Part shown: piece by piece, positions 26,101 to 35,045 of the stretch
How the letters are laid out: every line of letters starts with the position of its first letter
Position numbering within the stretch: position 1 is the stretch's first letter
Assembly: GCF_014698045.1 (NCBI RefSeq)
Contig: NZ_JACJSE010000009.1
Span: forward strand, 124,001-188,000
Source of the DNA: Aulosira sp. FACHB-615
GTDB lineage: Bacteria; Cyanobacteriota; Cyanobacteriia; Cyanobacteriales; Nostocaceae
Length of the DNA: 64,000 nt
Reading direction: 5' to 3'
Notes under the pieces: generated by a model
What the model was told of the DNA's origin: nothing
Databases searched by the model: none
The model's input: only the letters and a program-made list of their open reading frames with translations
Position numbers and translations under genes: made by a program

Positions 26101-29059
26101 CAGTTGTGGATGCTACAGTATTACCTGATTGCAGAGATAAACTCACCATCATCGAACTTAACCAGGGTAATAAACCGGGCATTCCTTGGATGATGGGTGA
26201 AAACAGCATTCCCAACACTTCGATTGCGGCTTCTGTAGTGGGATCGGTCATTAATGGCAGATTGAGCAAGTCTGCAATGTTTCTGCCTGCAAGTTGAGTA
26301 TTCAGGTTTTGTAGGATGTTACCAGTCAAGGCTGGATCAGGTGCTTGTGGCAGTTCGACCCCTAATTGCGCTAATGCTGTTCTGCCAACTGCGATCGCCT
26401 CTAACACATTACTTTGTAAAACTTGGGCGGCAATTTGAATTTCATAAATTTTAACTTTATCTAAAATGCTGCGAGCCGATAGCAATACGATGCTTGCTAT
26501 TTGTTCCATACTGGCAAAGTCACTAGTTAAATAACTCGCTTCCGCCGCCGCAACATGAAGATGCAAAGCCAATTCATACTGCTGAATCCAACAATTTTCT
26601 TGTAATAGTTCTAGTCCAGTTTGAAAATATATTCTGGCTGCGGAATATGCTGTAGAATTTCTCGCCTTAGTTCCTGCTTTTAAATTGAGTTGCGCTAATT
26701 GTTCCTGTGCTTTTGGTTCAGTAATTAACTGAATGCCTTGATTCAAATGTCCAACAATATCAAATATTTTTTCCTCTTGTTCGGTGTCAGATAAATTTTG
26801 TTGGAGTAATTGCCCGATTTGGAGATGAGTTGCTTGTTTTCGCTCTTGAGGAATCAGCGAATAGGCGGCTTGCTGTACTCTGTCATGCAAAAATTTATAC
26901 TTTGCCAATTGTTGATTAGTATTGCTTGATTCTAGGGTCAGGCGATCGCCTTCAATTCCCTGGTAAAATTTATAAACTTCACTAATGGGTAAAATTAACC
27001 CTTCTTGCAATGCTTTCCACAAATCAGCAGCAGTTTCTATCTCTGACTGCTGAGAAACAATTGCCAAAGTTGCCAAATCAAAAGAATTCCCAATACAAGC
27101 CGCTAATTGTAAGATATTTTGTGTTGATTGTGGCATTTTTTGTAATTGCCATGCCATGAAAGCCACAACATCATCTGTAAGTGCCAGTTGATTGACTTGA
27201 GTAATATCACATTGCCAACAACCCAAGGCAAAATCAAATTGAATGAGATTTTCTTGATGTAATGATTTCAGAAATTGGGTAGCAAAAAATGGATTACCCT
27301 GGGTTTTTTGATAGATTAATACAGAAAGATTCCATACCAAATCTTCGGGTGATTTTAGGGTATCTGATACTAATTGATTTAATTCAATTTGATTTAATGG
27401 GGCTAAATAAATAGTATTAATTGGGGTTTGTGTTTTTTGAATTTCATTTAAAGTCAACATTAATGGATCTGCTGGCTTGACTTCATTATTACGATACGCC
27501 CCAATTAAAAAAAGATAACCTGTATCAGTCATTAAAAGCTGGATTAAGTTTAATGATGCTGAATCTGCCCATTGCAAATCATCTAAAAATATCACTAAGG
27601 GATGTTCAGCACAGGTAAATACTTGGGTAAACTTTTGAAATAATAAATTAAATCTATTTTGTGCTGCTGTGCCAGATAATTCTATAGCAGGTGGCTGTTT
27701 ACCAATAATGATTTCTAATTCGGGAATAACTTCCATAATTACCCCGCCATTTTCACCCACAGCCGCTAAAATTTTATTTTTCCATTGTTGAATTTGTGTA
27801 TCACTTTCAGTTAAGATTTGACCTATCAAGTCGCGGAATGCTTGCACAAAAGCACCCAAGGGAATATTCCGTTGAAATTGGTCATATTTACCTTTGATAA
27901 AATAACCGCGTTGTCTGACAATTGGTTTATGAACTTCATTCACAACTGCCGTTTTACCAATTCCAGATAACCCCGCAACCAGCATTATTTCTGTTGCGCC
28001 TTGGCTGACTCGTTCAAATGCTTGTAAGAGAGTATCTACTTCCCCTTGTCTACCATAAAGTTTATCAGGAATAATGAAGCGATCGCATATATCCCGTTTT
28101 CCAATTTCAAAAGGTTCAATAAAACCCGTTGCTTGGAGTTGAGATAAACACTTTTCTAAATCATATTTTATTCCCAAAGCACTTTGATACCTATCCTCAG
28201 CATTTTTCGCCATCAATTTCATGACAATATCACATAAAACTTTTGGTATTTCTGCCCTTCTTCCTCCATTTTGCTCACTGAGCGAAGTCGAAGTCTGGTC
28301 ACTGAGCGAAGTCGTTCGCGTTAGCGTCTCCGCAGGAGAAGTGAGCCTCCTACCTTCTAAACTAGGCGGCATTTTCGCAATATGACAATGTACCAACTCC
28401 ATCGCATCATGTGATTGAAAAGGTAATTCTCCTGTGAGTAATTCATAAAAAGTCACACCTAAAGAATAAAAATCAGTCCGGTAATCAATTGGGCGATTCA
28501 TTCTTCCGGTTTGTTCTGGAGAAATATAAGCAAGTGTCCCTTCTAAAACGTTAGGATTAACAATCGCTGGTGTTTCTCGTGGTAATAAAGATGCAATGCT
28601 AAAATCAATTAATTTAACTTGTTTGGTTACAGGATTAATTAAGATATTGCTCGGTTTAATATCTTTATGAATAATCCGCTCGTGATATAAAATATCTAAA
28701 GTTCTGCACAGTGAAATTGCAATTTCTAAAAACTCCTCCAGAAATTCTTCCCCATTCTTAGCCTTCCATTCTGGAAGAGAAATGCCACCAAAATCTTCCA
28801 TGATTAACGCATAACCATTTTTGTATGCTTCTAAGCTATAGGTTTGAATAATTAGCGGTGAGTTGAGATTTTTGGCGATGCTGTACTGATTGCAAAAAGA
28901 TAAAAGTTCACTAAAACTAGGATAAGAGTTTTTCAGCAGTTTAATGACTACAGGTAAATTGTCAGCTTCTCTGACTGCCCGGTAAACTACAGTTCTAGAA
29001 CCATCATAGATTTGTTCGCTGACTATATATCCGGGAAGACTGACTGGAGTGCTAATCAT
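23105..29059 (-). CDS. HstK-type hybrid Ser/Thr-His kinase (paralogue 2)
   Basis: This is a close paralogue of the gene at 17132 on the opposite strand, with the same domain order. The kinase domain (HKDIKPSN, LIDFSIAS) is followed by AAA (GLSGIGKT near residue 360), helical region, GAF (near 1370), PAS (near 1565), H-box LVAGVAHEMNNP (near 1720) and HATPase to the C-terminus. I prefer the ATG at 29059 (1984 residues), which aligns with the other copies; a TTG at 29101 would add 14 residues. About 28 extra residues rich in Ser, Thr and Arg sit at about 232-260 in the kinase C-lobe, encoded by a dispersed repeat (28266-28350). It is divergent from paralogue 3 across 143 bases. Confidence 0.92.
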   Translation of the reverse strand: MISTPVSLPGYIVSEQIYDGSRTVVYRAVREADNLPVVIKLLKNSYPSFSELLSFCNQYSIAKNLNSPLIIQTYSLEAYKNGYALIMEDFGGISLPEWKAKNGEEFLEEFLEIAISLCRTLDILYHERIIHKDIKPSNILINPVTKQVKLIDFSIASLLPRETPAIVNPNVLEGTLAYISPEQTGRMNRPIDYRTDFYSLGVTFYELLTGELPFQSHDAMELVHCHIAKMPPSLEGRRLTSPAETLTRTTSLSDQTSTSLSEQNGGRRAEIPKVLCDIVMKLMAKNAEDRYQSALGIKYDLEKCLSQLQATGFIEPFEIGKRDICDRFIIPDKLYGRQGEVDTLLQAFERVSQGATEIMLVAGLSGIGKTAVVNEVHKPIVRQRGYFIKGKYDQFQRNIPLGAFVQAFRDLIGQILTESDTQIQQWKNKILAAVGENGGVIMEVIPELEIIIGKQPPAIELSGTAAQNRFNLLFQKFTQVFTCAEHPLVIFLDDLQWADSASLNLIQLLMTDTGYLFLIGAYRNNEVKPADPLMLTLNEIQKTQTPINTIYLAPLNQIELNQLVSDTLKSPEDLVWNLSVLIYQKTQGNPFFATQFLKSLHQENLIQFDFALGCWQCDITQVNQLALTDDVVAFMAWQLQKMPQSTQNILQLAACIGNSFDLATLAIVSQQSEIETAADLWKALQEGLILPISEVYKFYQGIEGDRLTLESSNTNQQLAKYKFLHDRVQQAAYSLIPQERKQATHLQIGQLLQQNLSDTEQEEKIFDIVGHLNQGIQLITEPKAQEQLAQLNLKAGTKARNSTAYSAARIYFQTGLELLQENCWIQQYELALHLHVAAAEASYLTSDFASMEQIASIVLLSARSILDKVKIYEIQIAAQVLQSNVLEAIAVGRTALAQLGVELPQAPDPALTGNILQNLNTQLAGRNIADLLNLPLMTDPTTEAAIEVLGMLFSPIIQGMPGLLPWLSSMMVSLSLQSGNTVASTTGYGIHGMVLCAFLEDAVTGYAFGQLAINLLEKFQIQKHKSVVLSLFGCFIQHYQERLDATIPLLLTAYQTGIETGDFLHAGFALGGHSDGRFFTGEELHRFVPAMADYSLALAQVKQYSAQVYLNLGKQAAENLIEPVSQPDYLIGNTYNETLMLTKHQQDNDFIAIAQAYIYKLLLACYFANYTNARNYIDQAKPCLMAVSGSIFVPIFHFYAALTYLGLVPNQPETEQAELLAVAASHQTVLHQWAGYAPMNHLHKWYLVEAERHRVLGEKFAASECYDKAINLAKEHQFINEEALAQELAAKFYLQWDKPRIAEEYMIQAYYAYAHWGAKAKIADLETRYPQLLAPILQSTRATITTNETILASGIFTSTSSPTSSSNISDTFDLKAILTAYQTLAGEIELGKLLSTLLAIVVKNSGADKCVLMLLRDKRLFIKGLMTEGKPPVVLQRIPVEDSQEIPHKLIYKVKHNRQTVVLRDAVADYTLANDPYIVRQQPKSILCSPILHQGKLLGILYLENNLATGAFTSDRVELLNLLCTQAAISLENARLYEREQEKSHSLQISLAQLQQTEASLAQEREFLNIIIDNITDGIVVCDANGTLTLFNKATYEFHGLPIASLPPEQWAEHFDLYQPDGQTPLSTHEIPLLRALQGEKIENVEMVIAPKNGIPRILLASGQAIFDAWGNKIGAVVVMRDINERKQAELALQQKSLDLQKALQDLQTAQLQIIQSEKMSALGNLVAGVAHEMNNPLGFISATLKQTKPNLGDIIEHLKLYQVNLENPSTEIQDHAEEIDLDYLLEDLPKTLDAMMIACDRLKNISTSLRTFSRADKDYKVQFNLHHGIDSTILILKHRLKANEQRPAIEVITDYGDLPQIECFPGQLNQVFMNILANAIDALEEVNTGRSFTEIKADTNQIKITTLLVEKSVKISIADNGKGMSEEIKQKIFDHLFTTKGVGKGTGLGLAIAQQIVEEVHGGKLSCHSVLGQGTEFVIEIPA
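28266..28350 (-). repeat. Dispersed repeat inserted in frame in the kinase domain of paralogue 2
   Basis: CACTGAGCGAAGTCG occurs twice here (plus orientation), followed by a GTTAGCGTCTCCGCAGGAG block related to the palindromic repeats elsewhere in the window. It adds codons without breaking the frame. Paralogue 1 lacks it entirely and paralogue 3 has a shorter version at the equivalent site. Confidence 0.75.
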
Positions 29060-29202
29060 AACTGCGTTCAGACTGGAGAATGTGTTATTTAGTGTTCCCA
29101 AAATTGCTTAGAGGACTTCAAAAAGCAAAAAAGTTGCTCTGAACTGTTTTATATGATGTATGTAGGGGAATAATAATCAAGTATATTTAGTAACTCATTA
29201 GT

Positions 29203-32200
29203 ATGCTCAGTCTTCCCAACTACACACTCACCGAAGAACTATACAATGGCTCCAGAACCATAGTTTATCGAGGATATCGAAAAACTGACTCATTAAAAGT
29301 AGTCATCAAATTTCTGAAAAATTCTTACCCAAACTATCAGGAACTATTATCATTTTGTAATCAGTACACTATTACAAAAAATCTCAATTCTCCTCTCATT
29401 ATTCAAACCTATAGCCTAGAATCTTATCAAAACGGTTATGTGCTGGTAATGGAAGATTTTGGTGGCATCTCTCTCAAACAATGGCTACTGCAACAAAACC
29501 CAGCATCTCTACAAGAGTTTTTAGAAATCACAATTTCACTATGCGATGCACTTGATTTGCTCTATCAAGAGGGCATCATCCATAAAGACATTAAACCCAG
29601 CAATATTTTAATAAATCCCGAAAGCAAACAAGTAAAACTAATCGACTTTAGCATCGCAACATTACTCCCAAGAGAAAGCCAAACTCTAGTTAACCCAAAT
29701 ATCTTAGAAGGAACCCTCGCCTACATTTCCCCAGAACAAACAGGAAGAATGAATCGAGGTATTGACTACCGCACAGACTTCTACTCCTTGGGAGTAACAT
29801 TTTACGAACTACTTACAGGAGAACTACCATTTCAATCAAACGATGCAATGGAATTGGTACATTCTCACATTGCGAAAATGCCACCTAGTCTAGAAAACAG
29901 GAGGCTCACTGAGCGAAGTCGAAGTGAGCGAAGTCGAAGTGAGCAAAATCCAGGAGATAGAAGAGAAGAAATACCAAAAGTTTTATGCGATATTGTGATG
30001 AAACTAATGGCGAAAAATGCCGAAGACAGATATCAAAGCGCCTTGGGATTAAAATATGATTTAGAAAAATGCTTGCGTCAACTCAAAGAAACAGGTGAGA
30101 TAGAGAATTTTATCATTGGACAGAGGGACTTGTGCGATCGCTTCCTCATCCCTGATCAACTCTATGGCAGAGAAGCCGAAATAGATACCCTCTTACAAGC
30201 ATTTACAAGAGTCAGTCAAAGCGCCACAGAAATCATGTTAGTTTCCGGCTTTTCGGGAATTGGCAAAACAGCCGTCGTCAACGAAGTACATAAACCCATC
30301 GTCAAACAACATGGTTATTTCATTAAAGGTAAATTTGACCAATTTAATCGCAACATCCCCTTTAGCGCCTTCGTCCAAGCATTCCGCGACTTAATCGGGC
30401 AATTATTAACAGAAAGCGATGCCCAAATTCAGCAATGGCAAAGCAAAATCTTAGCAGCCATTGGCGACAGTGGACAAGTCATCATTAATGTCATTCCCGA
30501 ACTAGAACAAATTCTCGGTAAACAACCACCAGTCCCAGAACTCTCAGGTATAAGCGCCGAAAATCGATTTTATTTCATCTGGCAAAAATTCATCAAAGTC
30601 TTTACAACTAACGAACATCCCCTAGTATTATTCCTCGATGATTTGCAATGGGCTGATATCGCATCATTCAAATTAATGCAGCTATTAATGACTGACACCA
30701 CCCATTTATTATTAATTGGTGCTTATCGAGACCATGAAGTCAGTCCCATACATCCATTAATGTTAACTTTGGCTGAACTTGAAAAAAAACACACAACAAT
30801 TCATCAATTACACTTATTACCCCTCAGCCAAGAACAAGTTAATCAATTAGTAGCCGATACCCTGAAATGTCCTGAAAACTTAGCTTGGCCTCTGTCACAA
30901 CTGATAGCACAAAAAACCCACGGTAATCCCTTTTTTACCACACAGTTTCTCAAAGCCCTGCATCAAGATCAACTGATTCAATTTAACTATGACTTGGGCT
31001 GTTGGGAATGCGACATCACAAAAGTTAGTCAACAAGCAGTGACAAATGATGTAGTCACCTTCATGACATTTCAGTTACAAAGATTGCCATTAGCAACGCA
31101 ATATGTCTTACAGTTAGCCGCGTATATTGGCAATCAATTTGATTTGACAACCTTAGCCATTGTGGCGGAGACATCAGAAATTGAAGTGGCGGCAGATTTA
31201 TGGAAAGCATTACAGGAAGGGTTAATTTTACCGACGAATAATATTTATAAGTTTTATCAAAGAGATGTGAATGATGAAGTCATCATCAACCATGACCATC
31301 AAAATCATCAAATATCAGTCCAATATCGATTTTTACACGACCGCATCCAACAAGCAGCTTATTCATTAATTCCTTTAGAACAAAAACAAAAAACTCATTA
31401 CCGCATCGGCAAACTACTGTTACAAAAAGTTTCTCCCAGCGCGAGGGAAGGGCGAATTTTTGAAATTGTCAATCAATTAAATCAGGGTGTAGATTTAATT
31501 ACCCAAGTCACTGAAAAAGAGGAACTTGCCCAACTTAATTTGATGGCTTGTCGCAAAGCTAAAGCCGCCACTGCTTATCAAGCGGCGCGGGAGTATGTCT
31601 CGGTGGGATTATCTTTGTTATGTCCCCAAGCTTGGCAACTGCAATATGACATCTCTCTGGCTTTTCATGAATTAGCTGCTGAGTTGGCTATGCTTTGCGG
31701 TGATTTTTTCACTATGGAACTGTTTGTGAATCAAGTGATTCAGCAGGCAAAATCCTTACCGGAAAAAATACAGGTTTACCGGATTAAAATTCAGTCTCTT
31801 GTCTCCCAGAATAAATTTAGCGCAGCCATTGCGATCGCTCAAACAATTTTGCAACAACTGGGCGTAACCTTAAAAGACACACCCACACCAGCCGATATTC
31901 AACAAGAAATCCAAGAAATTAACCAACTAATTGGCGACAGAAAAATTGCAGATTTAGTTCATCTCCCCTTAATGACAGATGCCACAAAACTGGCAATTGT
32001 GCAAATCGCTAGTAGCATTATGTCTGTGGCTTACCTTGCTGGTTCTCCTTTGTTTCCCTTACTGGTTTCTTTATCAGTCAAAACATCTATTCAGTATGGA
32101 AACACACCCGCTACAGGTTATATTTATTGCTCCTATAGTGTGCTTTGTAATTTTTTGCAAGATGTCGATACAGCAATAGAGTTTGAGCAGTTAGCACTCC

Positions 32201-35043
32201 AACTCACCACCAAATTAGATGCGAAAGCAGCTAAACCGCAAGTATGTCTCCTCTTAGGACTGTATATTCGCCAACGCAAATCTCACATCCAAGAAAGCCT
32301 ACCACTATTGCAAGAAGGCTATAGCATAGCACTAGAAGTTGGTGAATTAGAATTTGCTGGACATAACGCCCACAATTTTTGCTTTTATGCTTTTTGTTGC
32401 AGTCAGTCTTTAATTAATTTGGAACAAGAAACTCGCGCTTACAGCAATGGGTTGATGCAGCTTAACCAATTAACCACCGCCAATTATTGCCGCATTTATT
32501 GGCAAGCAATTTTAAATTTACTTGGCTTCACGGAGAACCCGACAATTTTATCTGGAGAAGCCTTACAAGAAGATGAATTTATTTCCTTGTTGCAATCTGC
32601 GAATGATGGTTACGGATTATATATTTTCTCTTTATATAAGCTAATGCTTTGTTTCTGGTTTGCAGAAATAGAATCAGCCGAAAATTATGCACTTGAAGTC
32701 AAACGCTATTTCATGGCTGGTGCAGGATTAGTCAGTGAACCAGTGTTTTATTTTTATGATTCTCTGCTGGCTTTGGCACAGATAGATGAAAAATTAATCA
32801 CTTTAGAACGTGTAGCCGAAAATCAAACTAAACTTCAACATTGGGCGCATCACGCACCCATGAATCATCAGCATAAAGTTGATTTAATCGAAGCGGAAAA
32901 ACATCGGATATTCGGCAAATTATACGAAGCTGGAGATTTTTACGATCGCGCTATTGCAGGAGCTAAAACTAACGGTTACATCCAAGAAGAAGCTTTAGCT
33001 AACGAACTCGCAGCTAAATTTTACCTCAACTGGGGTAAAGAGAAAATTGCCGCAGGTTATATGCAAGAAGCATACTACTGTTATGCTCGCTGGGGTGCAA
33101 AAGCCAAAGTCACCGACTTAGAAAAACACTATCCCCAACTGTTGCATTTAATTTTGCAACAACAAAAAAATGACTTCAACTTCTTAGAAAATATTGCTCC
33201 CCATAACGTTACTTTATCAACTCGTACTTCTAGCAGCAATAGCACCAGTTATTCTGAAATTCTGGATCTGACTTCTGTAATCAAAGCGGCGCAAGCAATT
33301 TCCAGTTCTTTAGAATTAAATGAACTAATTGCCAATTTACTAAAAATTATTTTGGAAAACTCTGGTGCAAAAAAAGCTATATTGTTACTTCCTCAAAATC
33401 ATACTTGGCAAGTACAAGCCATTACTGTGATTGAGAATGAAAAATTAAACACTATTCTGGAACCACAATTACTCGAAACTTGCCCAGATATTCCCAAAAG
33501 AATTATCCATTATATTAAGAATACCCAAAAAACACTGGTGATTGAAAATTGCCAAACAGATATACCAGGGGTAATAGGGGAATATATGCTGCAACATCAA
33601 CCCCAGAGCGTGTTGTGTATGCCGATAGTGAATCAAGGCCATTTAGTTGGTTTGCTTTATTTAGAAAATAAATTAACTGCTGGGGTATTCACACAAGAAC
33701 GTGTACAAGTTATTAAACTTCTGGCTTCCCAAGCGGCAATATCTCTAGAAAATGCCCAACTTTTCCAAAAAGCACAGCAAGCACTCCAAGATTCTTTACT
33801 CAAACAATTCTCAATTGATCGGGCATCTATTGGTATCTGGTGGATTGAAGAAGATGCCAGCATTTTTTATGTAAATGATGCAGCTTGTAAAGATTTGGGA
33901 TATCGACAAGACGAGATTATTGGGAAAAATATTTTTGATTTTGATGCAGGTTTCCCGCAAGAATTCTGGGAAGAACATTGGCAATCATTATCTCAGAAAG
34001 GTTTTTGTGTATTTGAATCTTATCATCGACACAAAGATGGACATATTTTTCCTGTGGAAGTTACTGTTGACTATGTAGAATTTAATGGCAAAGCATATAA
34101 CTTTGCCTTTAGTAGAAATATTAGCGAACAGCAAGCTGCACTTCGTGAACGCAAACAAGCTGAAGCAGCCGTTAAACAAAAATCCGAAGCATTAGAAGCA
34201 GCATTGCAGAATTTACAACAAGCTCAATTACAAATGGTGCAAAGCGAAAAAATGTCGGCTTTGGGTAATTTGGTCGCCGGCGTTGCCCATGAAATGAATA
34301 ATCCTTTAGGTTTTATTGCTGCTAGTTTAAAACAAACTCAACCCACAATTGTGGAGATTTTTGAACATTTACGGCTTTATCAAGCAAGTTTACCAAACCC
34401 CAGTGAAGAAATCCAAGAACATGCTGAAGAAATTGATTTAGATTACAGTTTAGAAGACTTACCCAAGGTAATTAATTCGATGATTGTAGCTTGCGATCGC
34501 CTAAAAAATATCAGCACTAGTCTTCGCACTTTCTCTCGTGCTGATCAAGATTATAAAGTCAGTTTTAATATCCATGAAGGTATTGACAGCACAATCTTAA
34601 TTCTGCGGCATCGTCTCAAAGCTAACGAAAAACGTCCAGCTATAGAAGTTATCACCGATTATGGCAATATACCTGCTATTGATTGCTTTCCTGGGCAGTT
34701 AAATCAGGTATTTATGAATATTCTGGCAAACGCCATTGATGCTTTAGAAGAAGTAAAAATTGATAAACATCAGGGAATTAGACATCAGATTTCAATTCAA
34801 ACATCTCTGATAAATCGATATGTCGAAATTAAAATTGCTGATAACGGAATTGGGATGAATGAAGAAGTCAGAGGAAAAATATTTGACAACTTATTTACTA
34901 CCAAAAGTGTAGGTAAAGGCACAGGTTTAGGACTGGCGATCGCTCGTCAGATTATTGTCGAAAAACATGGCGGTTCTATTGAATGTAATTCCTCACCAGG
35001 GCAAGGTACAGAATTTGTGATTTTAATTCCAATTAGCCAATAA
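29203..35043 (+). CDS. HstK-type hybrid Ser/Thr-His kinase (paralogue 3)
   Basis: The third family member has 1946 residues: kinase (IIHKDIKPSN, LIDFSIAT), AAA (GFSGIGKT near 348, LFLDDLQWAD near 470), helical region, GAF (near 1355), PAS (about 1530-1650, SIGIWWIEEDASIFYVNDAA), H-box LVAGVAHEMNNP (near 1690) and HATPase (IADNGIGM, GTGLGLAIA). It starts with ATG at 29203. It carries a repeat-encoded, Ser/Arg/Glu-rich insertion (RLTERSRSERSRSEQ, near 234-250) in the kinase C-lobe. It is followed after two bases by the PAS histidine kinase at 35046, so the two are probably translated together and may form one pathway. Confidence 0.93.
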   Translation: MLSLPNYTLTEELYNGSRTIVYRGYRKTDSLKVVIKFLKNSYPNYQELLSFCNQYTITKNLNSPLIIQTYSLESYQNGYVLVMEDFGGISLKQWLLQQNPASLQEFLEITISLCDALDLLYQEGIIHKDIKPSNILINPESKQVKLIDFSIATLLPRESQTLVNPNILEGTLAYISPEQTGRMNRGIDYRTDFYSLGVTFYELLTGELPFQSNDAMELVHSHIAKMPPSLENRRLTERSRSERSRSEQNPGDRREEIPKVLCDIVMKLMAKNAEDRYQSALGLKYDLEKCLRQLKETGEIENFIIGQRDLCDRFLIPDQLYGREAEIDTLLQAFTRVSQSATEIMLVSGFSGIGKTAVVNEVHKPIVKQHGYFIKGKFDQFNRNIPFSAFVQAFRDLIGQLLTESDAQIQQWQSKILAAIGDSGQVIINVIPELEQILGKQPPVPELSGISAENRFYFIWQKFIKVFTTNEHPLVLFLDDLQWADIASFKLMQLLMTDTTHLLLIGAYRDHEVSPIHPLMLTLAELEKKHTTIHQLHLLPLSQEQVNQLVADTLKCPENLAWPLSQLIAQKTHGNPFFTTQFLKALHQDQLIQFNYDLGCWECDITKVSQQAVTNDVVTFMTFQLQRLPLATQYVLQLAAYIGNQFDLTTLAIVAETSEIEVAADLWKALQEGLILPTNNIYKFYQRDVNDEVIINHDHQNHQISVQYRFLHDRIQQAAYSLIPLEQKQKTHYRIGKLLLQKVSPSAREGRIFEIVNQLNQGVDLITQVTEKEELAQLNLMACRKAKAATAYQAAREYVSVGLSLLCPQAWQLQYDISLAFHELAAELAMLCGDFFTMELFVNQVIQQAKSLPEKIQVYRIKIQSLVSQNKFSAAIAIAQTILQQLGVTLKDTPTPADIQQEIQEINQLIGDRKIADLVHLPLMTDATKLAIVQIASSIMSVAYLAGSPLFPLLVSLSVKTSIQYGNTPATGYIYCSYSVLCNFLQDVDTAIEFEQLALQLTTKLDAKAAKPQVCLLLGLYIRQRKSHIQESLPLLQEGYSIALEVGELEFAGHNAHNFCFYAFCCSQSLINLEQETRAYSNGLMQLNQLTTANYCRIYWQAILNLLGFTENPTILSGEALQEDEFISLLQSANDGYGLYIFSLYKLMLCFWFAEIESAENYALEVKRYFMAGAGLVSEPVFYFYDSLLALAQIDEKLITLERVAENQTKLQHWAHHAPMNHQHKVDLIEAEKHRIFGKLYEAGDFYDRAIAGAKTNGYIQEEALANELAAKFYLNWGKEKIAAGYMQEAYYCYARWGAKAKVTDLEKHYPQLLHLILQQQKNDFNFLENIAPHNVTLSTRTSSSNSTSYSEILDLTSVIKAAQAISSSLELNELIANLLKIILENSGAKKAILLLPQNHTWQVQAITVIENEKLNTILEPQLLETCPDIPKRIIHYIKNTQKTLVIENCQTDIPGVIGEYMLQHQPQSVLCMPIVNQGHLVGLLYLENKLTAGVFTQERVQVIKLLASQAAISLENAQLFQKAQQALQDSLLKQFSIDRASIGIWWIEEDASIFYVNDAACKDLGYRQDEIIGKNIFDFDAGFPQEFWEEHWQSLSQKGFCVFESYHRHKDGHIFPVEVTVDYVEFNGKAYNFAFSRNISEQQAALRERKQAEAAVKQKSEALEAALQNLQQAQLQMVQSEKMSALGNLVAGVAHEMNNPLGFIAASLKQTQPTIVEIFEHLRLYQASLPNPSEEIQEHAEEIDLDYSLEDLPKVINSMIVACDRLKNISTSLRTFSRADQDYKVSFNIHEGIDSTILILRHRLKANEKRPAIEVITDYGNIPAIDCFPGQLNQVFMNILANAIDALEEVKIDKHQGIRHQISIQTSLINRYVEIKIADNGIGMNEEVRGKIFDNLFTTKSVGKGTGLGLAIARQIIVEKHGGSIECNSSPGQGTEFVILIPISQ
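29901..29953 (+). repeat. Dispersed repeat inserted in frame in the kinase domain of paralogue 3
   Basis: Two and a half copies of the unit GAGCGAAGTCGAAGT follow CTCACT. They sit between codons for LEN-R and RREEIPKV, exactly where paralogue 1 reads SLEGRREEIPKV without interruption. The insertion keeps the frame. Confidence 0.75.
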
Positions 35044-35045
35044 AT

